Assembly (NCBI GenBank): GCA_001595385.3
Contig: LVEI03000003.1
Span: forward strand, 1 to 64,000
Direction of reading: 5' to 3'
Length of the DNA stretch: 64,000 nucleotides
DNA from: Deltaproteobacteria bacterium GWC2_55_46
GTDB lineage: Bacteria > Desulfobacterota > GWC2-55-46
Made by a program: the position numbers and the translations under genes. Positions within the stretch are counted from its first letter, which is position 1; each line of letters begins with the position of its first letter. Under the pieces are notes generated by a model. That model worked only from the letters and a program-made list of their open reading frames with translations, made no database searches and was not told where the DNA came from. Below are positions 25,968-35,140 of the stretch, piece by piece.

Positions 25968-26726
25968 TCAAACGGACTCTGGCGCGCGCTGGGAGGGCTC
26001 TGGTCCGCTCTTGGTGCCATCTGTCATTCCATGCGGACCTTGGTCTCGCTTCCACTCGGCAATATGTTCTTTTGAGAACACGCCTCGCCCTTCTTTTCTC
26101 AGCCTTCCTTTTTGCGCCAGCCGGCGTATATGTCTAGTGCTTACGCCAAGCACTTTAGCGACCTCCTTGGTGCGAAGGGTCTTCTTATTGTAGAGATCTG
26201 CGCGAACTCTGCCCAGTAGGTCGACCACATAATCCGTTATGGAGCGAAATATTTCTCGCGTTGGTATGCCTCCAGCACACCTTATATCAAGCCAAGCTTT
26301 CAACCTATCGGCCTCAGCTTTAGCGCCGCTCATTAGCAACACCATTCTCAAGTTTTGGAAAGGCTTGTAATCAAAATCCTTCAAGCTCTCTCTTGCTGCT
26401 TTCCGCCACTTCCTGTAGGCCGTCCTCCTCGAAAAGCCGATTACTTGAATCAATTTTAGATACTCGCGCTTGGTAACAATATCAGAGAGGAAAAGATATT
26501 CTATATCCGTGTTCGACAGCTTATAAGTTCTGATGTCCTCATACATGACCTTCCTATAGAGTAGTTCATTGAGCAGTTCCCTCCTGAATGAGGGCGCCTC
26601 CTTATTTGCAGCCTGCGTTTCACGGGGCGTACTCATCTTTGCATTATCCGGGACAGCGGGCTTATCGGCCCCATCCAGACCCTGATCCGGCCTTCCCGTG
26701 GCATTTATTACCGTGTGTTCCTCCAT
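25968..26726 (-). CDS. HTH DNA-binding protein of unknown function
   Basis: 252 residues; AAGGAGGG 6 nt before ATG 26726 fixes the start. C-terminal part (about 185-232) is a MerR/excisionase-like HTH: LRTKEVAKVLGVSTRHIRRLAQKGRL, then a wing GRGVFSKEHIAEW. The N-terminal 60 residues are low in structure; the middle (about 65-170) is helical and unrecognised, with an R-x-A-Y-RKWRKAAR patch. Divergent from the excisionase/integrase pair, so it may be the island's regulator or a DNA-architecture protein. The C-terminal tail is encoded in the palindrome-rich DNA. Confidence 0.7.
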   Translation of the reverse strand: MEEHTVINATGRPDQGLDGADKPAVPDNAKMSTPRETQAANKEAPSFRRELLNELLYRKVMYEDIRTYKLSNTDIEYLFLSDIVTKREYLKLIQVIGFSRRTAYRKWRKAARESLKDFDYKPFQNLRMVLLMSGAKAEADRLKAWLDIRCAGGIPTREIFRSITDYVVDLLGRVRADLYNKKTLRTKEVAKVLGVSTRHIRRLAQKGRLRKEGRGVFSKEHIAEWKRDQGPHGMTDGTKSGPEPSQRAPESV

Positions 26727-26964
26727 AAATTCCCTCCTTCAGGTATCTATAGCCTCTTCTACTCCTACTTATATATTACTTTTTTTGTTCAATTTTTAGA
26801 AAACCCCTGAATTTATTAAATATTTTTCAATACAGCGATTTGTTTGGGGCTAAGGTTTTCGATGGAAAAAATGCATAAGCAAGAGCAGGGGAAGGGGACT
26901 TGGCGGTAATACGCAGATATGGAGCTAAAACGCTCCAAATTCAAAAAGGAGCGGGTCGCAAGGG

Positions 26965-27174
26965 ATGAAACTTCTCAGCGTTAAAGAAATCTGCGTGCTC
27001 ATCCAGGCAAAGCCATCCACCATCTACCAATGGGCAGAGCTCGGGCAGATCCCGTGCTTCAAGATAAACGGCCTCCTGCGGTTTGAGGAAAAGGAGATCC
27101 TCGACTGGCTAAAGGATCAGAAAAGGGTGTATAATGTCGGCCGTGCAGGTAGAAGGCCCGGAAAGGAGGTATAG
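26965..27174 (+). CDS. Excisionase-like HTH protein
   Basis: 69 residues forming a single MerR-like winged HTH: LLSVKEICVLIQAKPSTIYQWAELGQIPCFKINGLLRFEEKEILDWL, in pieces, typical of Xis/AlpA recombination-directionality factors. The integrase starts 4 nt after its stop, so the two are co-expressed. It probably bends the attachment-site DNA and directs excision of the island. Confidence 0.85.
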   Translation: MKLLSVKEICVLIQAKPSTIYQWAELGQIPCFKINGLLRFEEKEILDWLKDQKRVYNVGRAGRRPGKEV

Positions 27175-27178
27175 GCAA

Positions 27179-28345
27179 ATGGGCCTCTACAAACGAAAGG
27201 ACTCGCCGCACTGGTGGATGTCCTTCAAGATAGGAAACCGGCGGATTTTCGAATCCACCGGCACTGAGAATAAAAAGCTCGCTCAGCGAAAGCACGCAAA
27301 CAGGTTAATCGAGCTGGAGGAAAGGCAGCTCGGCTCGTCAGCTAAGATCGACGGGAAAACGCCTTTTTGCGACCTCGCGAACCAGGTTCTAAAGTGGGCA
27401 GAATGGCAACGGGCCTACAAGGACAAGAAAACTCATGTCAAGTACCTCATCGAGGCGTTCGGCAATCTCGCGCTCAAGGATTTCACGACGCGCACGGTTG
27501 AGCTCTACTACCGCGGCTTTACCGATTCCGGCAGGACAGTCTCGACGGCAAACAGGTACCTTCAGACGTTGAAGGCGATGTTCACCAAGGCCGTTGAATG
27601 GGATCTGGTTGAAGAAGAGGTCTTGAAGCGCGTGCGCCGGGTCAAGCTGTTGCCGGAGAACAACAGGCGCTTACGGTTCCTTTCAAGGGTGGAAGGGCAG
27701 GCACTTATAAACGCCTGCGAGCCGCACTTGAAGCCTATCGTGATAACCGCGCTCAATACCGGCATGAGGAGAGAGGAGATACTTTCCCTCGAATGGGGAA
27801 AGCACGTTGACCTGAAGCACGGGTTCATACTCCTCGACAGGACCAAGAACGGCGAGCGACGCGAGGTTCCCATCAACCAGATCTTGAAGGGCGTGTTCCA
27901 GGGCCTTGTGCGGCACATCAACAGCCCCTATGTTTTCACGGACAAGGCTGGCAGGAGGTTCAGGGACCTGAAGCGGTCTTTTTCATCGGCCTGCAGGAAA
28001 GCGGAATGGGACAAGTGTTCGGCCTGTAGCTTTGAGCGGCAAAAATCCGGGGAAGAGAGCCCGGGCAATTGTCCTCAATGCGGCAAGGAGATGTTCCGGG
28101 TAGCCGGGATCAATGACTTCCGTTTTCACGACCTAAGGCATACCTTCGCAAGCTGGCTCGTGATGGCAGGGGTTGACCTTACGACCGTGAGCAGGCTCCT
28201 TGGCCACAAGAGCCTTACGATGACGCTTCGGTACTCGCACCTTGCGCCGTCGCACATGGTCAAGGCGGTCGCTGTCCTTGAAAACGGTTACGATTTGGTT
28301 ACGCTGGGTGAAAAAGAGGGTAGAGAACGACGCGCAACCCCATAA
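27179..28345 (+). CDS. Tyrosine integrase of the island
   Basis: 388 residues from ATG 27179 (AGGAGG 9 nt upstream); the upstream in-frame start lies inside the excisionase gene. Arm-binding-like N-terminus (GLYKRKDSPHWWMSFKIGNRR), SAM-like core-binding domain (about 60-155), catalytic domain with Arg197 (NTGMRREE), Lys223, His317-x-x-Arg320, His343 (LLGHKS) and nucleophile Tyr352. A Cys4 insert lies between the Lys and His-x-x-Arg motifs: Cys280, Cys283, Cys298, Cys301, a likely zinc ribbon. The stop lies 53 nt from the 3' end of an initiator tRNA gene, the likely target site. Confidence 0.95.
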   Translation: MGLYKRKDSPHWWMSFKIGNRRIFESTGTENKKLAQRKHANRLIELEERQLGSSAKIDGKTPFCDLANQVLKWAEWQRAYKDKKTHVKYLIEAFGNLALKDFTTRTVELYYRGFTDSGRTVSTANRYLQTLKAMFTKAVEWDLVEEEVLKRVRRVKLLPENNRRLRFLSRVEGQALINACEPHLKPIVITALNTGMRREEILSLEWGKHVDLKHGFILLDRTKNGERREVPINQILKGVFQGLVRHINSPYVFTDKAGRRFRDLKRSFSSACRKAEWDKCSACSFERQKSGEESPGNCPQCGKEMFRVAGINDFRFHDLRHTFASWLVMAGVDLTTVSRLLGHKSLTMTLRYSHLAPSHMVKAVAVLENGYDLVTLGEKEGRERRATP

Positions 28346-28351
28346 GCAGAA

Positions 28352-28389
28352 AGGCCGTAACCCCTTTATTTTCAAAGGAATTACGGCCT
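28352..28389 (+). terminator. Intrinsic terminator of the integrase
   Basis: AGGCCGTAA and TTACGGCCT form a 9-bp stem, extended by CTTT/AAAG inside, 7 nt after the integrase stop codon. Confidence 0.7.
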
Positions 28390-28397
28390 CAGGAATT

Positions 28398-28475
<78 letters not shown>

Positions 28476-28745
28476 TAGTCTCATCAATTCAATCTTTCAA
28501 GACAGTCATAGTAACAACTGGCGGTTTCTTTGTCAACCCTATTATCGGAAAAAACAGTGGAATCTGCGAAAAAGCCCTTTATGGGAAGACGTCTAAGGAC
28601 AGGACCCTTCTTACCCTCGATCCCCTCTCATCGAGGGAGGGGAGGTTCAGACCCTTTCCCTTCTTTAGAAAAGAGGAGAACAATATTATGGGATTTAAAT
28701 GCCTGGATTACAACGCCACACTCGCATTTGACAGCGCGCGCCGGT

Positions 28746-30392
28746 CTACATCTTATCCGGCGCTGACACACCGAGGAGGGCAAGGCCGTTGGCTACAACC
28801 GTCGCCACCGCCCTGCAAAGAAGGAGCCTCGCCCCGGTCTGCTCCGGGTCGTCGGTTACGACCCTGGTCTTGTTGTAATAAGGATGGAAGAGGCCCGCAA
28901 GCTCCATAAGGTAGAAAGTTATCCTGTGGGGCTCCATGGCGAAGGCGCTTCTTTCGACCAGCTCTTCAAAGGCGCCAAGGCGCTTAATGAGCTCCGTCTC
29001 CTCCTTGCCGTCGAGCCTTGAGAGGAGCTTCGCGTCGAAATGTTCAGGTACTCTTATGCCCTTTTCAGCGGCAAAGCCGATGATGCTCTTTATGCGGGCA
29101 TGGCAATACTGGACATAGTAGACCGGGTTTTCAGGTGCCTGGCTCTTGGCAAGCTCAAGGTCGAAGTCGAGCTGCGCGTCAGGCCGCCTCATCAAGAAGA
29201 AGAAGCGGCACGCGTCAGAGCCGACCTCGTCCATCACCTGCCGAAGCGTTACGAACTCGCCCTCCCTCTTGCCCATGGGCACCGGCACGCCCTTCCTCAG
29301 AAGGGCCACAAGCTGTATGAAGATGACCTTGAGCGCCGAGTCGTCGTAGCCGAGGGCGCGCATCACCGCCCTTATCCTGCCCTCGTAGCCGTGGTGGTCT
29401 GCGCCCCAGATATTCACAAGGGCGTCATAGCCCCGCTCGGCCTTGTCCCTGTGATAGGCTATGTCAGAGGCGAAATAAGTCCTCTCGCCGTCGGCCTTTA
29501 TGAGCACCCTGTCCTTGTCATCCCCGAAATCCGTCGTCCTGAACCAGACCGCCCCCTCGGATTCGTATATGTACCCCTTCTCCTTGATGGCCTCTATGGC
29601 GCCTGCCACCTTGCCTGTGTCATCAAGGCTCTTTTCACTGAACCAGACGTCAAAGGTGATGCCGAAGGCTTCGAGGTCGCGCCTTATCATATCGAGCATC
29701 GCCGCAGAGCCGTAGTCCTTGTAGCCTGGCGCGCCAGCTCCACCTTCTCCGTACTTCGCGAGGTACTCCTTTGCGATATCCTTTATGTACTCGCCCTTAT
29801 AGTAGTCCTGCGGGAACTCGACCTTCTGCCCCTTAAGCTCTTCCACGCGGAGGCGGACCGATTCGCCGAGCGTATACACCTGCCTTCCGGCGTCGTTTAT
29901 ATAATATTCTTTTGTGACCTCGTACCCCGCGGCCTTTAATATCCGGGCTAAAGAATCGCCCACGGCCGCGCCCCTGCCGTGGCCTATGTGCAGCGGGCCC
30001 GTGGGGTTGGCGCTTACGAACTCGACCTGGACCTTCTTCCTGCCCCCGGCATCACTCCTGCCGAACTGGGCGCCCTTCCCGATGATATTCTCAAGGATGG
30101 AGAGCCAGAAGGTCCTCTTGAGGAAGATATTTATAAAGCCGGGACCAGCGACCTCGCACTTTTCCACGTCCGGATGGGCGGAGATCCTCTCGGCAACGGC
30201 CTTTGCTATTTCTCTGGGCTGCTTTTTCTCAAGCGGGGCCAGGAGCATCGCGATGTTAGTCGAAAAATCGCCGAACTCCTCCTTCTTCGGCCTGTCGAGA
30301 AGGACCTCCGGCAGCTTCTCTACCGTTACAATCCCATCGCCCCTCGCGGCCTCTATCGCGCCCGCGACTATCCCCGCAACACCTGCCCTCAT
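28746..30392 (-). CDS. argS: Arginyl-tRNA synthetase
   Basis: 548 residues from ATG 30392, which overlaps the stop of the upstream amidase gene by 4 nt (ATGA). Class I synthetase: N-terminal Add-1 domain, HIGH motif in PTGPLHIGHGRG, ENPVYYVQYCHAR region, and a C-terminal anticodon-binding domain ending FHPYYNKTRV..RLLLCRAVATV. The KMSKS loop is the degenerate form usual for ArgS (PMGKREG). It charges tRNA-Arg with arginine. First core gene beyond the island; high G+C. Bases 28475-28745, between tRNA and stop, hold no gene. Confidence 0.97.
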   Translation of the reverse strand: MRAGVAGIVAGAIEAARGDGIVTVEKLPEVLLDRPKKEEFGDFSTNIAMLLAPLEKKQPREIAKAVAERISAHPDVEKCEVAGPGFINIFLKRTFWLSILENIIGKGAQFGRSDAGGRKKVQVEFVSANPTGPLHIGHGRGAAVGDSLARILKAAGYEVTKEYYINDAGRQVYTLGESVRLRVEELKGQKVEFPQDYYKGEYIKDIAKEYLAKYGEGGAGAPGYKDYGSAAMLDMIRRDLEAFGITFDVWFSEKSLDDTGKVAGAIEAIKEKGYIYESEGAVWFRTTDFGDDKDRVLIKADGERTYFASDIAYHRDKAERGYDALVNIWGADHHGYEGRIRAVMRALGYDDSALKVIFIQLVALLRKGVPVPMGKREGEFVTLRQVMDEVGSDACRFFFLMRRPDAQLDFDLELAKSQAPENPVYYVQYCHARIKSIIGFAAEKGIRVPEHFDAKLLSRLDGKEETELIKRLGAFEELVERSAFAMEPHRITFYLMELAGLFHPYYNKTRVVTDDPEQTGARLLLCRAVATVVANGLALLGVSAPDKM

Positions 30393-31219
30393 CCCTTTGC
30401 CTCTGTTATCCTGGCGTACTCGCCGGGCCTTCTGTCCTTCAGGAAGACCCACTCGCTCCTGACGGCTGACACCTCGCCCAGGTCTATCTCGGCGAGCACC
30501 ACCCCTTCGGAAGCCCCGCTCGGCTTCTCTATCATCTCTCCGTCAGGCCCGCAGCAAAAACTCTTTCCGTAGAACTCATGCTTGTATTCCTTGCCGACCC
30601 TGTTCACCCTGAAGACGAAAAACGAGTTGGCGTGGGCAGAGGCGGCTATGGCCCTCTCCCATTTCCTGTACGAATGCTCGAAGGCCGAGGCGGTGAGCGC
30701 CAGCACAAGCTCCGCCCCTTTCAACGCCAGTATCCTCCAACCCTCCGGGAAGAATACGTCCCAGCATATCTGGACGCCTATCTTGCCGTAAGGGGTATCG
30801 AAGACCGGGAAGCCGAGATCGCCGGGGCTGAAATACGCCCTCTCCTCCCAGAGCGGTATCTGGGGCACATGCACCTTGCGGTACTTGCCGATGATGCCGT
30901 CAGGGCCGACTACATAAGCCGTGTTGAAGTACTTGCCGTTATCCTCTTCGAAGACCCCGCCGACGAGAACGGCATTGTGCCTCGTGGCCGCCTCCTTGAG
31001 GAATGTAACGGTCGGGCCGTCCTCTTTTTCAGCGTAAGAGAAGTTCTTCTGGTCGATAGAGGCAGGGAACCATGGCGAGCTGAAGAGCTGAGGCAGGGCT
31101 ATTACCTTCGCGCCCTCCTTCGCCGCCAACTCGACCAGCATCGCGGCCTTTGAGATGTTCCTCTCCCTGTCAGGGCCTGCCGCAAGCTGTATGCCTGCCG
31201 TCTTTATCTTCTTTTTCAT
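30389..31219 (-). CDS. Carbon-nitrogen hydrolase (nitrilase superfamily, N-carbamoylputrescine amidase-like)
   Basis: 276 residues covering the whole nitrilase fold. The catalytic Lys lies in KYRKVHVP and the nucleophilic Cys in VQICWDVFFPEG. The position of the third catalytic residue, Glu, reads ALPQLFSSPWFP, with Gln where family members have LPELF or LQELF. Overall order and spacing otherwise match AguB-like amidases, which release ammonia and CO2 from N-carbamoyl amines. If the Gln is real the enzyme may be altered or inactive. Upstream gene of an argS pair. Confidence 0.85.
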   Translation of the reverse strand: MKKKIKTAGIQLAAGPDRERNISKAAMLVELAAKEGAKVIALPQLFSSPWFPASIDQKNFSYAEKEDGPTVTFLKEAATRHNAVLVGGVFEEDNGKYFNTAYVVGPDGIIGKYRKVHVPQIPLWEERAYFSPGDLGFPVFDTPYGKIGVQICWDVFFPEGWRILALKGAELVLALTASAFEHSYRKWERAIAASAHANSFFVFRVNRVGKEYKHEFYGKSFCCGPDGEMIEKPSGASEGVVLAEIDLGEVSAVRSEWVFLKDRRPGEYARITEAKG

Positions 31220-31253
31220 CTCTGGTTATTGATGGCGAGTTGTTTACGGCGGG

Positions 31254-31580
31254 TCAATTCACGCCTTCTTGCCGGGTGGAAGCCGCTTTCGGCTCTTCAA
31301 GCTTATAGACAATCTCGTTCCTGCCCAGCTTGCCCAGCTCCTTCCTTGCTATCTGCCCTATATAGCGCTTGTCCTTCTCAAGGAGCCTTATCTTCTCCTC
31401 AAGGCCGCTGTTCTCTTTCTCAAGGCCCTTGTTGTACGCGAGTATCCCGTCCCTTTCCTTCTTGACCCTGTAGAGCTCAAGTACGCCCTTATCGCCGAAA
31501 ACCGCGGCGATGCCCACGAAAAGGAGCACCACGAGCACGATTACGTGCGTTTTTTTCAATCCCTCAAGGTTTTTTCTCAT
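31254..31580 (-). CDS. ftsB: FtsB/DivIC-like septum formation initiator
   Basis: 108 residues from ATG 31580. A short cytoplasmic N-terminus (KNLEGLKKT), one transmembrane helix (VIVLVVLLFVGIAAVFG), a coiled coil of about 40 residues, then a conserved RYIGQIARKELGKLGRNEIVYKL. This is the FtsB architecture: a bitopic inner-membrane protein that with FtsL and FtsQ activates septal peptidoglycan synthesis. The longer in-frame start adds 16 residues without a ribosome-binding site. It lies 34 nt upstream of the amidase gene, same strand. Confidence 0.85.
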   Translation of the reverse strand: MRKNLEGLKKTHVIVLVVLLFVGIAAVFGDKGVLELYRVKKERDGILAYNKGLEKENSGLEEKIRLLEKDKRYIGQIARKELGKLGRNEIVYKLEEPKAASTRQEGVN

Positions 31581-31777
31581 TGGGCCTTTCCGAAGGATAG
31601 GATTACCAGAGTGAACCTGAAAAGTCAAGGGATACGGCTATAAAATGGCCTGTTTTCAGAGGATAAATCCCCTCTCGTAAAGTTGTTGACACGGCCTGCC
31701 CGGCCGAATAATATATAGGCTGTTTTTTCTCACGCGAACGGATGGCCGGCGACTGCTTACCGCGGGAGGTATCGAAC

Positions 31778-32155
31778 ATGAACAGGCTCAATTGCCCGAA
31801 GTGTGAGAACCCTTTTTTTACTACCGCCAGAGAACCGCGCATGCCTTGCCCTCACTGCGGCTTCGTGACAAAAGCGCACGAGCCTGACAGGAGGATTCTC
31901 TCCAGACAGCCAACCCAGAAACTCTGCGACATATTGAGGGGCGAGGTAAGGATACCGGTCAAGACCGTGGACCTGTCCCATACCGGGCTCGGCATAAAGA
32001 TGATGGGATACCTGCCTTTTGACAGCTTCGATAACGTGAGCGTCTTTGTAAGGGAGCTTGAGATGGAACGGACCGCAGAGGTGGTCTGGACCAGGAAGTT
32101 CTACGGCATCTCAAGGGCCGGGCTGAGGTTTACAGACGGCCCCCTCACCGGGTGA
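31778..32155 (+). CDS. Zinc-ribbon/PilZ-like domain protein
   Basis: 125 residues from ATG 31778, 8 nt after GGGAGG. N-terminal ribbon with CPKC and CPHC; the rest fits a PilZ-type fold (VRIPVKTVDLSHTGLGIKM, about 60-82; AEVVWTRKFYGISRAGLRFTD, about 100-120). PilZ domains bind cyclic di-GMP through RxxxR and [D/N]xSxxG motifs; here DLSHTG matches the second and the Arg motif is less clear (LRGEVR). Probably a small cyclic di-GMP adaptor; the partner is not adjacent. Confidence 0.75.
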   Translation: MNRLNCPKCENPFFTTAREPRMPCPHCGFVTKAHEPDRRILSRQPTQKLCDILRGEVRIPVKTVDLSHTGLGIKMMGYLPFDSFDNVSVFVRELEMERTAEVVWTRKFYGISRAGLRFTDGPLTG

Positions 32156-32210
32156 GGCCTGAATAAAAACCTTCAGGCAAGGTTGACCGGCAACAACAGT
32201 ATCTACCCGG

Positions 32211-33854
32211 CTATCGATAGCCCAGTTCGTCGGCTTTTCTCAGCAGGGCACGGGCCCTTTCATAATCTCCCATATCCCCATAGAAGGCGCCTAATTGGTA
32301 GTAGGCCGCCCCTAACGACGGCTTAAGGCTTATCGCCTTGAGAAAGTCCTCATGAGCCCCCTTCGGCTCTCCGAGCGCCCTTAGCGATATGCCCCTGTTT
32401 AAATATGCCTCGGCGTAACCAGGGCTCAAGCTGATAGCCGTTGTAAAATCTTCGACAGCCTTCCTCTGGTCTCCGATGGACGAGTAAGCAAGCCCCCTGT
32501 CTATGTACGTGTCCGGGTAGTCCGGCCGGAGGCGAATGGCTGACGTATAATCTCCGATCGCCTTGGCGTACTCCTTATTATCATCGTAGGCGTACCCCCT
32601 GTTTATATAGGCCAGGGGGGCCTCTGCAGGGTACCGCTCTATCTCATATGACCAGATGGTCACAGAGTCCTTCCATATGCCTATCTGCTTTATGGTAAGG
32701 AAAGAGAGCATGGCGGCCACTAAAAGAAAGAGCAAGGCGGTTACGACCCTCTTTGCTCCGCCTCTTTCAAAGACAGATGAGATGACAGCGCCTGTAAAGA
32801 GGAATATCACTATCGACGGCATATAGGAGTACCTGTCGGCGGCACCCTGCCCCCCTACCTGCACAAGGCCGATCACAGGCAGCAGGGTAACGAGATAGGT
32901 CAGCCACACCGCCAGAGGGCCCCGCCTGCTCCTTGCCATGAATAACACAAGGGCCGTTATGGCTATCAATACGATGAGAGCGCCAAGGTATTCAAGGCTT
33001 AATACATCCGAAGGCAGCTTGCGTGGATAATATGGCGCGAGGCCGGTCGGCATGAGCATCTTGTAAAGGTAGAACGCGTAGCCCTTTACAGACACCCAGA
33101 AGCGCGCCGATAGCGGGTGCCCCTCAAGGGTCGTTAACGCCACGCCCTGGATCCAGACCGTCACAACGGAAGAGAAGGCGCTCAAGGCGAAGAAGGGCAG
33201 CTTTTCCATGATGGATATTAATCCTGTCAAAGGCCGCCTGTAGTAGAAGTCGATTATGACGAGGACCGCGGGGATGGTCACGGCCATGGGCTTGGCAAGG
33301 ATAGCAAGCGCAAAGAAGAGAAAGGCAAGGGAATAGTAAAAGGGCCTTCCTGATCCTTTTTTCAAGTAACCGAGATAGGCGAGGATGGCCAGGATAGAGA
33401 AGAAGGCGCTCAGGACGTCCTTCCGTTCGGCTATCCACGCCACAGACTCCACATGGATAGGGTGGAGCCCAAAGAGCGCCGCCGTAACGAATGCCGCGAC
33501 CGCCCCTCTTCTATCCCATCCGATGACGGCAGCCGCGAGCATCCCTGCGAGGAAAGTATTGAGGGCATGGAAGATAACGTTGGTGAGGTGATAGCCGAAA
33601 GGGTCGAGCCCCCAGACCGCATAGTCAACGGCAAGGGAAAGCATCGTCAACGGGTGCCAGTTATAGACCATCGGCCCGGTAAAGGCGCTTTTAATGAGAC
33701 CTGCCCCAAGAGTCCTTATCTGAAGGTTGCTGTATACATAGGCGCCATCGTCCCAGTTGATGAATGAGTTGCCAAGCGCGGGAATATATGCGGCAAAGGT
33801 CAAAAAGGCGGCGATGAGGGACAGGTATATGGAGTAGCTTCGTCTTTCTTTCAT
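32211..33854 (-). CDS. TMTC-like GT-C membrane protein with C-terminal TPR repeats
   Basis: 547 residues. About ten to eleven transmembrane helices (residues 10-400), with NSFINWDDGAYVYSN in the first periplasmic loop, the acidic DD motif of GT-C glycosyltransferases, and HPIHVESVAWIAERKD in a later loop. Four TPR units follow (about 420-545), for example ALAYINRGYAYDDNKEYAKAIGDY. Bacterial proteins of this type resemble eukaryotic TMTC O-mannosyltransferases; substrate unknown. A paralogue lies at 60114-61841. Divergent from dcd. Confidence 0.85.
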   Translation of the reverse strand: MKERRSYSIYLSLIAAFLTFAAYIPALGNSFINWDDGAYVYSNLQIRTLGAGLIKSAFTGPMVYNWHPLTMLSLAVDYAVWGLDPFGYHLTNVIFHALNTFLAGMLAAAVIGWDRRGAVAAFVTAALFGLHPIHVESVAWIAERKDVLSAFFSILAILAYLGYLKKGSGRPFYYSLAFLFFALAILAKPMAVTIPAVLVIIDFYYRRPLTGLISIMEKLPFFALSAFSSVVTVWIQGVALTTLEGHPLSARFWVSVKGYAFYLYKMLMPTGLAPYYPRKLPSDVLSLEYLGALIVLIAITALVLFMARSRRGPLAVWLTYLVTLLPVIGLVQVGGQGAADRYSYMPSIVIFLFTGAVISSVFERGGAKRVVTALLFLLVAAMLSFLTIKQIGIWKDSVTIWSYEIERYPAEAPLAYINRGYAYDDNKEYAKAIGDYTSAIRLRPDYPDTYIDRGLAYSSIGDQRKAVEDFTTAISLSPGYAEAYLNRGISLRALGEPKGAHEDFLKAISLKPSLGAAYYQLGAFYGDMGDYERARALLRKADELGYR

Positions 33855-33997
33855 CTTATCGGCTTGCGAGGCGGAGGTTCCAATTTGTGTTTAAACGTAA
33901 CATATTGCCGGCTGAAAGGTAAATACAAAAGAGGATGGCGGCCACAGGTTAAAAAAACTTTTCATCTCTGCCTTTTTCCTGTATTATATTCGCACTT

Positions 33998-35140
33998 ATG
34001 TCTGAAAAAAAACAGGGCGTATTCAGCTGCCAGACTATAACCAGGGCCATAGCCCGCAAGCACGTCGCCTCAATGGGCCTCCCCATCGAAGAAGCGCAGG
34101 TCCAGCCCGCGAGCATGGACTTGAGGCTCGGGCCAAAGGCGTACAGGCTCATATCGAGCTTCCTGCCCGAAGAGAACGGCGTCATGGAAAGGATACACAC
34201 CCATGACGTCTACGGCTCGGACCTCGTCATGTACGAGACCGACATCTCTAACGGCGGCATCCTTGAGCGTGGGCACGTATACCTCGTTCCCCTCATAGAG
34301 GAATTAAACCTGCCCAGGGACGTACGCGGCAGGGCAAACCCGAAATCAACCACAGGCCGCCTCGATATATTCGCCAGGGTGCTGACCGACAGGAACCCCA
34401 GGTTCGACGACATAGCCTGCGGCTACAAGGGCGGCCTTTACCTCGAGGTCATGCCCAGGTCCTTTACCATCAAGGTGAAGGAAGGGCTCTCGCTCGTCCA
34501 GCTCCGCCTCATACGCGGCGAGTGCGCGCTTACGGACTCGAAGCTTAAAGCGCTTCACAAGGACTCGCGCCTTCTCTTCAATGGCGAAGACCACCTCGCC
34601 CAGGAAGATATAAAGGTGTCGAAGGGCCTGTTTATGTCGGTAGACTTGAGCGGGGCCAACCCGGATGGCATAATCGGGTACAAATCCAAGAAGAACAGCC
34701 ACGTCGTAGACCTCACCAAGAAGAACCACTACAACATCGCCGACTTCTGGGAACCGATACACCGGAACAGCAAAGGTACGCTCATACTCGAACCCGAGGA
34801 GTTCTACATCCTTTCGTCAAAGGAGAAGATAAGGATACCCCCCAGGTACGCAGCCGAGATGGTCGCCTATGAAGCGGGCTCAGGAGAACTTCGCACCCAT
34901 TACGCCGGCTTCTTCGACCCGGGCTTCGGCTTCGGCGGCAAGGGCGAGGTAAAGGGCACGAAAGCGGTCCTCGAGGTGCGTGCGCACGACGTGCCGTTCA
35001 TGATCGGCGACGGGCAGACCTTCTGCAAGCTCTTCTTCGAGCGCATGGCCGAGGTGCCGGACAAGGTCTATGGCCCCAGGATAGGCTCGTCCTATCAATA
35101 TCAGAGCATAACGCTCAGCAAGCAGTTCAAAAGTTTATGA
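33998..35140 (+). CDS. dcd: dCTP deaminase, long two-domain form
   Basis: 380 residues, about twice a single Dcd. Two related dUTPase-fold halves: QPASMDLRLG (about 33-42) and RGRANPKSTTGR (about 111-122) in the first; YEAGSGELRTHYAGFFDPGFGFG in the second (about 285-310), as in the long 2'-deoxycytidine-triphosphate deaminase group. It converts dCTP to dUTP plus ammonia for thymidylate synthesis. Its last codons overlap the next gene by ATGA. Before the inserted R-M cassette, ftsK would have been its direct neighbour. Confidence 0.93.
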   Translation: MSEKKQGVFSCQTITRAIARKHVASMGLPIEEAQVQPASMDLRLGPKAYRLISSFLPEENGVMERIHTHDVYGSDLVMYETDISNGGILERGHVYLVPLIEELNLPRDVRGRANPKSTTGRLDIFARVLTDRNPRFDDIACGYKGGLYLEVMPRSFTIKVKEGLSLVQLRLIRGECALTDSKLKALHKDSRLLFNGEDHLAQEDIKVSKGLFMSVDLSGANPDGIIGYKSKKNSHVVDLTKKNHYNIADFWEPIHRNSKGTLILEPEEFYILSSKEKIRIPPRYAAEMVAYEAGSGELRTHYAGFFDPGFGFGGKGEVKGTKAVLEVRAHDVPFMIGDGQTFCKLFFERMAEVPDKVYGPRIGSSYQYQSITLSKQFKSL

